From Coenobita brevimanus (lineage: Eukaryota > Arthropoda > Malacostraca > Decapoda > Coenobitidae), in assembly GCA_032717465.1 (NCBI GenBank), contig CM064669.1, positions 51,259,694 through 51,323,693 on the forward strand: a stretch of DNA of 64,000 bases, in the 5' to 3' direction. Below, piece after piece: positions 22,497 to 33,896 of the stretch. A program made the position numbers and the translations under genes. Each line of letters starts with the position of its first letter. Position 1 is the stretch's first letter. The notes under the pieces were generated by a model, which was not told where the DNA came from, did no database searches, and saw only the letters and a list, made by a program, of their open reading frames with translations.

Positions 22497-25400
22497 GCAT
22501 TAAAAAATGACTGTGTAAGCTGATGTTTATACTGTATCAATACTGCATGAAATCCACTATCCATTAAGAAGTATTTGTACTGACTAAAAATGCAGACTGC
22601 AGTGATGTTCACTATGAATCTGTCAATCTCCTAATTTCATATACTTTTTGAAGGAAGTGCACTTGCCCCTTCCCCTCAATTTCCCCACTATAGGGCAGCC
22701 CCATCCTTGTACTGTCATCCCTGCTTGAAAGACTTTAAGTTGCCACCAAGTGTGTGTGATATTTGCACATACTGTATTTAGTTAATGATTTCAGAGCAAA
22801 CTTAGCACAGTACTCTTACGTACAACTGTGATAATGCAAGTCTTTGCTTAGACTTACAAAAAAAAGTGGAAAAAAAAAAAAAAAAGTTATTTGCAGAGGT
22901 TCAATAAAAGCAGGTTAGTTCTAGCTAGTAGTTGCTATGAAGTGAAAGTGGAAAAATAAAGGTAAACCATAATAGTATAGATGACCCTTTTCTTATTTAG
23001 CTTTCTCTTGAAAGAATGCATGCTCTTCAGCTAGTTCACCCTTATGAATGATAATTCATCACTGGACTCCTTACCTATCAGTGCTATCTAGCCTGTCCCA
23101 TAACTTGACAGCTCATCTTGTTTGCTAAGCACGTCACATCTGCAAAGTACACATGTACAGTTATGTACCCAGTTTATTACTATGCTGCAGCTATAACCAT
23201 GCAAGTAACCTATGCAAAGATGGACATGGACATTTACAAAAGTGCACATTAAACATGAGCATACTAGGCAATGCACAAACTTCGCATTTCAACCAAACTT
23301 GCAAACAGTATATAGTACTGTTTGCATGATGTGCACTATCTGCACAAGGCACTTTCACATGCACAAACACTCAACCACATAAGAGATACACATTGAAATA
23401 TAATTTATGTATGAACATATCTGTATAAAAATGTATTCCCACAGCTACTGACTTATTATAGTCTTGCAACCTGATATTGTGTGTAAAGTCCACCCTCCTC
23501 CCCTTTTTTGTACACAACTGTTTTAGATATCTGCTAATCTCAGTTATAAAAAAAATATATATATATATACAGAGGGAATATTCAGTTGTTCTCAATGAGT
23601 ACCATTTCTGTAAAAAGCTATCAAGGAAATCTGATTCACTCAATGAGCGGCTAATTGGTGTTTTTCAGTGATTGTAGAAACAGTATTTTGTTACCCTTGT
23701 GATTTGTGAAAAACATGAAATTACCCAAAATTACTGGGGGTGGGTAGGGTATATTATAAATGTTATAGAATAACTGACAGGCACTGATAGGAATGTTCCA
23801 TAAAGTTTAATTATGGCATGTGTGGGAGTTGTTAATAGAATATAAACTTAGCTTATGAGTGGGAGTTGTTAATGGAATATAAACTTAGCTTATGAGTGTG
23901 TTAATAACAACATATATTTGAGAACAGTGGAGGAAAACTAGAGCATATTTGACACCTACCCAGTACTTGAACATGAAGCTGATTTGACACCAAGGAATGC
24001 AAGTTTAAATGGGACTGTAAAAAAATCAGTTGAACATAAAATGATCATTATTCTAGAGGTATGAATGGATAAGTAATTCTAAACAAAATGCTAAGTACGA
24101 ATGACTGAATCAGTGTTTTTTTCTCTGAAATTATGAACTGATCAATCAAGATAATCAATTTTTAGTGACAATATGGAAGAAGTTAAGTTGGAGATAGGGC
24201 TTTATAACCAGGTTTGGCGAGTTTCGGGTACAGCCATCAGCAAAAGTGTCCCTACATTTCTCTCCCAGCTATGGCAATGTAAAGTGCTATGTGACCTGTG
24301 TTTATGTGATAGCAGGAGGAAGCAGTTAACAGAAGAGTATGAGAAGGAAAAACACCCTGTCATTTGGGGAGAAAGGAAAAATATGGAAGGCAGGACACAA
24401 CACTACTGGAGAACTGTGCAAACTTCTGTTCATGGCTGTACCTTGACTCTGGTGCTGCAACGTGATGCAAATTCAGTTAATTGTAAAATAGTGTGGCTGA
24501 AAGTTGCTGTATGAAATATATGGAAAGTAAAGTTAGGTTGGGTCTGAGAATGCAAGGTAGGAAGGTGCTGATTTACTCATTGGAAGGGTAACTATACTCT
24601 TTTTACAATAATTCAACGTAAAGTTATTATATTTCATGAATATTAAGTTATGAGAAATAGTACTAAAATAAGATGCTTGTCATGCAAAAATGTTATGGAC
24701 AGGATGCAGCACTGCACTGTCATCTTTCTGCTTTTGGGCTGTGTGAAATAAGCTGCAAGAGGACAAATATCTAGATCAAGTCACAGTAAAAAGGGTATAA
24801 TGTGTTTTAGTGACTGCAGCCCCCAAATCAACACGCCTTACCAAGGCTGTACCTGATAGTGATCTGAATTGCCAGATAGGCTATACAGTATTTGTACTAC
24901 TTAAGTATGTGTGCAAATGGTTTCAAACTGAATAATCCAGTGAAGGTTAAATGTGTATGTTGCTGTTGAACAGATGAGGTAGGTAGCTATATTAGAGAGG
25001 ACATAAAGTATGAGGAATAATCAACAGCCTTACTCTTACATATGTGATAGTTAAGATGATAGATTTTAGACTGATATAAAGCACTACAGTAGTATGTCTG
25101 TTGACAATTAGGCAAAAATGTAAATATTTAGTAGCATCTGATTTTCTTAGCAGGGATTTTGTGTGCTTGTTAGAACTATGATAATTATTTTACAACACTG
25201 ATGAATATGAGTGTATTTGAGTTTTATCAAAACTAGTTATCTGCTTAATTATATGAACAATTTTTTTTATATATGAACTTTATCTGTATATGTAGTCTGA
25301 AGTTATAAAAATACAGTTCTGTAATTGTTTTCATATTTGGGTTTTCTATATTAAAGAGTTTATATAGGAATAACATATTTATTTCTTGGATGTAAGGGTA

Positions 25401-26871
25401 GGAATGTTTAGGCAGGAGAGAGGGATGTCTGATGGGAGTGAGTAAGCCTTGAAAGTGAATAAGGACAAGAAGTGTAATGTGAGAGGAAGCAAGGGAGGTG
25501 AAGTGATTCTTGTCCTTGTTGTCCTATACTTTCATGTGAGATTATGCATTTAGTATGTTACCGAGACCTAGTTGTACCTATATTCTCGGTATCTTGCAGA
25601 ACATCTGTGTTGATTCAATGCATCTTAGATGTAAGTTATCCCCACTTATTTCTCATACAGTCTTGCATTAACTTGCTGTTCATTCTGAAGCATATTACAG
25701 AAAACACCAAACTTGATTTCTGTAAAAGTGAATTATCAGACATTTTCAGTATAAATATTTGCACTGCAGCTTTCATTTAAAGGGGCATACAAATTGCATT
25801 AATGTGGCTGGGCTTCTGAGTTGGCAAATGGTGATATTTTTCATACCACAGAGTCATATCACGTAACTAATTACTTTTGCCAGTTTATCCAGCCACTTCC
25901 TGTTTCACAGATACTACCCTGAGTAAATTTTCTCTTCCACTTAATGTATTGCACGGTTTCACCACATGATTAAAAGCACAACATAATTCTCTGCTACATC
26001 TTTAAGATTATCAATATGTTTTAGATACAAATGAATACAGATTGAATGCATTCAAATGGAGTATTAATATACTTAGTAAAACAGTTCAGTCAAAACTAAT
26101 CTTAAACATTTCAACACTATACCAATGTTAGTACTAGTATATCACTGCATTAAAATCCCTGTATCTTACTATATATCCTAGTAATACCGGTATATCCTTA
26201 CAATCTGAAGCTTAGTAGTTATATATTTGTCTTGTGGACCAATGTTGTATTTTGTAACAATAATTTATTCATAAATCTACTTTATTGGTACTGAATATTG
26301 CTGTTACTGCATCAGTGAAATTGATATCTTTTACTTTGTGGGTAATTTTATGAGGAATGTCAAAGGATCAAGTTAAATAAAAATGCTCATTTTTTGTTAC
26401 CCACCATTATCTTTGTTGTGGAATCAGAGTGATATGACCTAATATTATGAACATAAGGGAATTACTTCTCTGATTTACAGTAGTTACCTCAATCCACTCC
26501 TCTGTGCAGTAGAAGATTAGAAGCAATGAGATGAACACAGTCACTATACTGTAGTCCAAAAAAGAAGAATGAACAAAGGATATCTAGTGTTCTGAAATTA
26601 TGTTTAATACTTAATACAGGGTATCTAATGGAGTGAAATTATATGTTTACTTATAAATGGATCTTACTGATAAATGGCAAGTTATGGATGTGTTTTTGAC
26701 TGCATTTGTTTGTGTTAAAATTACAGGTACTACTTCTGATATTAAACTACTTCATTTGCAGACACTATGAATTGCCATGTAATGCTTCTGAAGCCTGCCG
26801 CTGTGTTTTTCCAGACAGTACAGTAGTTGGTTTACATCATTACTGATATTACAACACTGGCCAAATGACAG
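22497..26871. other. AT-rich, repeat-poor stretch; ced-6 3' UTR or flank
   Basis: Only a short tandem duplication and A/T runs are seen. No transposon or splice-bounded frame is convincing. The largest + frame (24173-24514, 113 codons) has no recognisable domain. The lack of LINE/SINE fragments contrasts sharply with both sides. Confidence 0.5.
23827..23905. repeat. ~42-bp tandem duplication
   Basis: 'gtgggagttgttaatagaat' and 'ataaacttagcttatga' occur twice, differing at one base. Confidence 0.85.
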
Positions 26872-26873
26872 TA

Positions 26874-27180
26874 CAGTACAAACTCTCAGATCCAAAAATC
26901 CAATTTCCAAAAAGCTCTGCTTTAACCTGTTTTTGTTTGGTAGGGGGTGTTAAAACCTGTCCTCATAATATGAATACCTATTAGAAAAGTTTTTGTTTGT
27001 GGACATGTATAAGAATGGATGATAAATTACCAACACAAAGTACTGTACTTCATTGTTTCCTACTTATGTTTCTCTTGGCAAATAAATACCCTGTTATCAT
27101 TATGGGTCTACAATCCCAAAATCACCCACTTACCATAACACCTTTGGACCTAAACATTATGGATTTGAGAGTCAGTAGTG
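26874..27180 (+). mobile_element. pogo-like MITE
   Basis: 307 bp bounded by TA (26872-26873 and 27181-27182). Ends CAGTACAAACTCTCAGATCC and the complement of CACTACTGACTCTCAAATCC match at 16 of 20 positions. No coding frame. Confidence 0.72.
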
Positions 27181-27814
27181 TAGTCCATTGTTACTGCATA
27201 TGCTAAAGCAAATATCCCCCAAAACTTTTCTCATTTCTCTGCAGATAGACAAGATACAAAAAAGCGGGTGTTGTATAACGGAACCTTTTGTTGTAACTGG
27301 CGGCTGTGTAAAGTGTAGTATAACTATGCAAGTTCATGCTGATATCTTTGCTACAATTTATTTTTGAACACCCCCTGCTTATGGTGAGTACAGCTGGTAC
27401 AACAGATTGCTCTTCCTCTGTACTGAGAAGTTTGTGATGTATGATGTATTATTCCTTGTGAACTGCAGAATTATTCCCTTTTAACCTGATGACATAGAGT
27501 TGCTGCTGCTGCTAAGACGATCATATTGAGTTTGGGGGAGACCTGTTGTACTGAAAGGGCTAATGAAATACAAATTTTTCCTTTCTGCATGAAAATTTCT
27601 CTCAACTTGAATATACTCATTTAGAAGTAACACAAGTAGACTAAAAAACCATCATCAAATTCAAGGGTTTAGAAGTGAGCTTATGGAGGGCAGACACACA
27701 AACTGTGTTTAGTTTCTCCTTAGGACCCCTAGGTTGTGCATCTCAGGGTTGTATTTTTATTAGTTAAGGAGACTTACTAGTAACCATTCCTTACCAGTTT
27801 GTTGTTTACAACAC

Positions 27815-28823
27815 TTAACCCCTTCACCACGAGGGTGACTGATCTCACACAGTACCCTGTACTAGGCCTCCCCCACTCGTTACCCCACATTGCTTTTCCA
27901 GGGAAAAGCTGCTATCTTGCAAAAAAAGCTATAGTGTTTTACATGTTTGTGTATGTGTGTGTAAAACTGAAACTGCCACTGCTTGTGTTTGTAATAAAAA
28001 TTATATAAATCAAGACATTTTTGAGTAGGTTTATCATAAATAATAGTAAAAAAAATTATATAAATACAAATAAATTCAGTGTCTTTACTAGAAATGTTGT
28101 CTCTGAACTCACATCTCGGCCCACATTTTCTTGGCCTGTTTGGTCCAGGCTGTGGCATATCTTGGCTGTGCCACTGACGTTCTCTTCACCATATCAGCAT
28201 CAAAAATTAGTTTGAATGAGTCCAAAAGGTGACAATTTTAGATTCACTAATTGCCTGGTTCAGCCCAAAAAAAATAACTCATAAATTCAGGCATGTGGTT
28301 GGGACGCGAGTCTCCAAATATGCTGCTAGGTGCCAGCCACCATCGGCTTCTTTCTCTTCAGTATCATCAAATTTATCACTCTCCAGTTCTTCACTGGACG
28401 AGTCATCAATGTGAGTCTTGCACAGATGGCTTGGTACTCATCACTCGAGGAACTGCTAGATTCCTCAAGAATAGTCTTGTGATTCAGCCACTATTCACTG
28501 TGGAGGGAGCAACAAAACACTCTCCTATGATTTATAGCCAAGCCTGATCGTGGCAGCATGCAGTGTTCCTATCCAGCACGCCTGTGATCACGTTACCTCC
28601 CATGTACTGTACACTGGGATTGGCTAAAAAAAAATAAAAGAGGGTGGAGCTTATTTTTTCCTCAGTAACATTTCCTAGCCAATATGAAAGGCCATAGCAC
28701 AATAGAAGAACCTCTCTGCCGTCTTCTTTGGTCACACTGATGTAAGACGACTTAAAGGCATCAGAGTGTTTGTGCTCTTGAGGGTTATGACAACGTATAA
28801 GCTCATCGTGGAGAAGGGGTTAA
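27815..28823 (-). mobile_element. piggyBac-like element, non-autonomous
   Basis: TTAA at both ends (27815-27818, 28820-28823) enclosing inverted ends CCCCTTCACCACGA and the complement of CCCCTTCTCCACGA. TTAA duplications are specific to piggyBac. The minus strand near 28430-28310 encodes an acidic stretch (THIDDSSSEELESDKFDD, then TEEKEADGGWHL) like the N-termini of piggyBac transposases, but no catalytic domain is present. Confidence 0.78.
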
Positions 28824-28836
28824 ATAATTTCATATG

Positions 28837-29252
28837 CAGTAAAACTTCAGTATAACGGACTACTTGGGACCCAAGCCATTTGAAAAAGGGCAAAAGTCTG
28901 ATAAAAGCGACATCTGGACTTCCCCCTGCTAACTCGAACATTTTCTGATACATCCAACATTTGTCCAGATCGCACCAATGGTTTTTCACTACCATTGCAG
29001 TACTGTACAGTATTATACATTCACTACAATAATCAAATGATATAATATATATAACAATACTGTACTGGACACTGAACCATGACTTATTTACCTTATTGTG
29101 GTGAACATAGCTGCAGGGGTCAGGCAGTCCAGCCCACTTCTGGCTTTATCGGACTTTTTCATATATATATAAGAATTTGGTCTGGTCAGCTCCTTGATTG
29201 CGATTAAAGTGAATTCCATTATATTGCAGCCCATTATGTTGAGATTTTACTA
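28837..29252 (+). mobile_element. pogo-like MITE beside the piggyBac-like element
   Basis: 416 bp with ends CAGTAAAACTTCAGTATAAC and the complement of TAGTAAAATCTCAACATAAT (16 of 22 matches including GG). TA follows the right end; the left flank is TG, so one side of the duplication has mutated. It starts 13 bp after the piggyBac-like element. Confidence 0.65.
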
Positions 29253-30364
29253 TATAATACATGGTCTACCTTGGTAGCCACAGGACATAAATGATTTAAG
29301 AGAATAGTACACTGGAGTATGCACTTTATTCCACATTACAGTACTGTAAATATAAATATGGTGCAGTCTATCTTGATGGCTATGACCTAAGTTGTTGATC
29401 AACCCCAGTTTATCTGGCCGACCCTGCAGGGTCATCCTATACAGCGAACTATGTTCCCTTGGGGCGGACAGTACCTTCCGACAGTAAAGTGTGGGGGTTT
29501 GGTTCATGGGTGGATTGCTGCATTTGTATCTCCACCTAGGTAGATGATGGTCACCACCCCCTATTACCACCTTTAAAGAATAATAGGATGCAATATGCAA
29601 AATAAATAACTAAGGAAGAGGTACTAGAAAGGTTCCAAAGCTCATGAGAATACCATCCTCAGTCATACTTGTTTGATCTGATTTATGTGTGGAGTGATAA
29701 TGCTCCTCTTGGTTTTTCCCTCGTTATATTTCCTTAATTCAGACTTATCTCTCTTACCTTCATTCAGAGAGTGGAGTTTGTCTTCTGATTTTCCTCAGCC
29801 AAGTGTAGATGTTTGATATGGCATGGTAAACTCTTCATCAGCAGCACCTCTGGAAAATGAAATGCCGATGAATGCTCTACCCTTAGTTCTGAGGGACATT
29901 CCATAGGCCATGTAACTGTTCTTTTGTATATAGTTTTTGTGATTAATGAAGAATTGGCAGTCTGTATCTGCTACTCACCACTTGTAGTCTATTGCACTGC
30001 AGTTTTTTCATTGCTCTCTTCATTTGTACTTCTATAATATGTAATGGATTGCCCAGATATTTTGATGAACTGGAGATTTGTACTCACTAACCCTAGGCTG
30101 TAGCTTTTGTAAATAAAATGTAAATAGATCACAAGAATAATGTGTGTGTTACTATCATTGTTCTGTTTTGGGAAGACAACAGAAGAGCTGTTGAGTTTAG
30201 TATTGGGAAATGTTCAACATTGGCAAAATAGTACAAGAAATATTTATATGACCAGGAATTAGAGTACTGCCTAGCTGTGTTCCATGCCAGCCAATTGTCT
30301 GTAGAGTCATAACCTTCTAACAGTTGTCTAATCCACTAATAAGAAAGGGAGGTGTAAGTTGGAG
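29253..30364. other. no gene recognised
   Basis: Ordinary AT-rich DNA with an AATAAA near 30113 followed by GT-rich text. It could be an alternative 3' end of the ced-6 transcript; nothing else stands out. Confidence 0.4.
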
Positions 30365-30455
30365 AAGAGCAGCCAGATGGTAGAGGACAGGGTGACATAG
30401 ATGCTGTTCATTTGTGGCCACCTCTTAAGGGATTAAGGCATCTAGCAATAAATAT
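30365..30455 (+). mobile_element. LINE family 1, short 3' end
   Basis: 'agagcagccagatggtagag', 'gacagggtgacatagatg', 'ttgtggccacctcttaaggg' and 'gcatctagcaataaa' follow the 3'-end consensus. Confidence 0.7.
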
Positions 30456-30764
30456 TTTCTTCTTATAGATAGTGTCAGTGACACGTCGAATGTTCACATG
30501 TATTTGTAAATTTTACACCAATCTTCCACAACTCTTGGATGGTGTCTGGAAAGGTGCAGCTCTTTGGACAAGTTGGCTGATACAGAGAATGGTGAACATG
30601 ATGAAAATAACAAGTATCTCTGGCTGTCAGCATTAACACTGTTATAACTATAAAAGAAGACTGTCAGGGAAACAGGTGTAACAAAAATAGTTTTAAGATT
30701 TGCACTTTTTATGCTGCTGTCATGATCTTCATCATCCCAACCCTCATTCAAACCTAAAGATGGA

Positions 30765-30795
<31 letters not shown>

Positions 30796-31374
30796 GGTGG
30801 GTGGGTGGGTGGGGGGGGGTCAATGTGCGTGTGTCTGGAGGGGATCTGTGGGGCAATGTGTGTGTCTGGAGGGGATGTATAAGGGATTGTGTGTGTGGGT
30901 GGGGGATGCGTGTGAGATAGGACCGTGGATGTGGGGGGGGGAGCGTGCATGTATGGGGCAGGGACTGTGTATGTGGAGGGGGGGGGGGACTGTATGTGTG
31001 GGGAATTGTGGACGTGAGGGGGAGGGGGACAGTGTGTGGAGTGTACAGTAGGTAATAGTGTGTGGGACTCTGTGGTATGAGAGGGAACGGTGTGATGGGG
31101 GAGGAGGAGAGTAGGGGGCATAGTGTATTATTAGGAAAGGAGAAGAGAGAGGAGAGGATAGGAAAGGGAGTGGAGTGGAGTGGAGTGGAGTGGAGAGGGG
31201 AGGAGAGGATAAGAAAGAGAAGTGAGAGTACAGGACAGATGACAAGAGGAGTGGAGGGAAGGGTGAAAGGTCAGATAAGAGTTGACCAACACTTACTATC
31301 AAGCAGCATCCGGCGTGTTTCCCCACCTGTGCTGTCCTACTGGCGCCATCACAAAACTCTCTCTCTCTCTCTCT

Positions 31375-31375
<1 letters not shown>

Positions 31376-31413
<38 letters not shown>
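31376..31413. repeat. (CT)n(CA)n microsatellite
   Basis: CT then CA dinucleotides; similar simple tracts: (GT)n(GTGG)n 30767-30815, (CA)n 32130-32166, (CT)n 33189-33213, (CA)n 44440-44488, (GA)n 52807-52853, (CT)n 53817-53840, (CG)n(CA)n 56377-56453, (TAA)n 63326-63379, (AT)n 20911-20930. Confidence 0.9.
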
Positions 31414-31417
<4 letters not shown>

Positions 31418-31713
31418 GCACCTCTGTCGTCTTAGAGGTACCACAAAAAAATACTGGTTTGATCAAACTGCTTCTTCATCACCATCATCATCATCATCTG
31501 CTCCCCTCCTCCATCTCTCTCTCTCCACCCATCCACTCATCTTCCAACCTGCCTTCCTATCCACTCACCCACATATCCACCTATCGTCACTTCTTCGTGA
31601 CAATGAAACTAGGACCATATTCCAGTATTAATATCTTGCTACGTCCATTCATTATACCTCTGGCAATTTTACGCTTAATTAAAGCAGACTTTAAGAGTAC
31701 GGTAACTTTATGA

Positions 31714-32132
31714 GTAGTACCAGCAGAAAATATTTCGTATATGGTTCAGCATTCAAAATGGAGAAAGCAATTTTATGCTATGTTAGACAGCACATTACAG
31801 TTTGAAAAAAATGTACTAATTTGGTTGCTGACGGTACAATTTATCTGCAGCAGAAGAGATGAACCATTTTCCGTTAGAAGGAAAAAGTTACGATATCTAT
31901 GAAGCGGAAAATATCTGCGATAATACTGTATTACACGGTGTGTGTGTGTGTGTGTGAAAATAATGTTAGCTTTGTTACCATGTATACCGAATGCTGCTGT
32001 CACAGGGCTGGGAACTGTTCATATGGAAGAATTATACATAATATGTATGTAACTGTTTTGCCTCGACTTGGATCCTCTTCGCCACACCCCCTACATAAGC
32101 AGCCTAAATACCCCCACCTCTGCCCACCCCAT

Positions 32133-32172
<40 letters not shown>

Positions 32173-33640
32173 CGTAGGGGAGATGTGAGGGGGGAGTAAA
32201 GGATATGATCAATATAGACACAGGGATGGGGGATGGAGTGCCCTGGGGAGGGATGGGGACAGGATGGAGAGGGATAACTATAACGTGGGGGTGTTGGGGT
32301 AAGATGGGAAGGGATGGGGATAGGATGAGGACGAACAGAGGGAGGATGGGAAAGGAAGGGGGTATGATGGGAAGGGATGAGGAGGGATGGAGGTCAGGTG
32401 AGAAAAGGGTAAGGAATGCCATGGGAGGTAGACTGGGATGAGGATAGGACAGGGAGGGATGGCGGTAAAATGTGGGGGTATTTTAGGGGAGGGGGAGGGA
32501 TGGAAGGGTACAGGAAAGGGGGGGAGGTTAGTAAGATAAGCCTCATATCCACCTGGCCCTGTGACACTCTCCTGCAGCCCTAGTGACGGTGAGGGCGAGG
32601 GTCAGCCACTACCTGATCCGTAAGTATAATTTTTACATTACAATTCTTATGAATCTACTCTGTTATAAACACCTTTAATGCAATACTCTATACATTTTTC
32701 TTCTCTCTATTCCACAACTTTCAGGATCCTACCAGAAATACCTTTATCCCACAGCCCTTTAAGGTCTTTTTCTCGGAGGGTCCTTTTACACATACCTTCA
32801 AATTCAATGAAGTCATTCCACAACTCCTACAAAATAAAAACACATTAATCCAACCAAAGTATTTATAGCAATACTTGCTGTCTTCATCCCACAACTCAAA
32901 GCCCTCACATTACGCCCCTTCAATATAATGCCGCACTTCAATTCTTCCTACCATAATTCGAAACACTTACGGACTTATTGTAAGTCCTTTCAGTCCCATG
33001 AAGTACTTCTATTTCTTTCCCCTTGGTACTCTGCGACCATTTTGCTGAACCTAAAAATCTATAGATCTCTTCAAATCGATTTCCTGCTCTGCCTTTATAT
33101 TCTTTCTTGCTGCTTCCTGTCCACTTCCCTCTCAATAAAATCATCTGGAGATAGCAGGAATAAAATATAATTAATGCAGTAATGGGTTCTCTCTCTCTCT
33201 CTCTCTCTCTCTCAAGCTTCATTCGAACCACCACCACACCCCAAGCTAGTTCAGCATCTGCTTCAAACTCAACACACATGCTTCAGTTCGCCCAGTTACC
33301 CCGACTCTTAAGCCCTCTATAAGCTAGTTAAGTACCTGAGACCGTTCGGTGTGTGTGTAGAGATGGAAGCCTATAAGTGTGTTCAGATGGAGCTTGGAGA
33401 TGTGTGCGCATTTTTCTCGGTGAAAGTGTGTATGGGGAAAAAGGAAAGCAAACAGCAACAGCTCTGATGGTCCTTTCGGGGCTGTCTGTTAGAGAGACGA
33501 CTATAACTCATTCTCTGAGCTGAAAATAAGGGAAGCATTATCAAAGAAGTTTGACGTGGAGTGATGGGAACATGGCCAGGCCTACGTTTGAGAGGTATGA
33601 TGCTATATTGATATACTGACTGTGCCCACACACCTACTTC
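31714..33640. other. no gene; simple repeats and one splice-signal pair
   Basis: Contains GT/CA tracts, a G-rich 'gggatggggataggatgagg' zone (32210-32530), a possible micro-exon at 32578-32619, then C/T-biased DNA without a recognisable frame. Confidence 0.45.
32578..32619 (+). other. possible 42-nt micro-exon
   Basis: A strong acceptor (ctctcctgcag) and a strong donor (atcc|gtaagtat) enclose 42 nt open in one frame (PSDGEGEGQPLPD). Length is a multiple of three. No gene was assembled around it, so it is only a splice-signal pair. Confidence 0.25.
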
Positions 33641-33830
33641 CCTCCTTACATGTCTATTTACCTACCAACCTACCTTATCCCTCTACCTACCTACCTAACA
33701 TACCTATCTACCTACTTACCTGACTTTATCCATTATCTCTATCTACCTACCTATCTGACTGTCTGCCTGCCTACTTATCTACTCTGCCGTTGGCATCTGA
33801 ATGATGCACCCACTCATCTGCCTGTCTATA
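33640..33830. repeat. (TACC)n-like microsatellite upstream of the large LINE
   Basis: ctacctacctacctaac and tatctacctacctatctg alternate for ~180 bp, with TCTG near the end. Confidence 0.8.
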
Positions 33831-33896
33831 CCTGAAAAAATGCTTTAGTTCAGGAAGGGCTGTCCACAAATAAATCATCTATGCACGGATTCAAGT

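Noticed and set aside
24173..24514. 113-codon + frame
   Set aside because: No domain, no splice sites, lies in the probable ced-6 3' UTR/flank; composition ordinary.
30494..30856. Minus frame with LGLNEGWDDEDHDSS
   Set aside because: First part is from a GT microsatellite; the acidic stretch is short and without matching splice partners.
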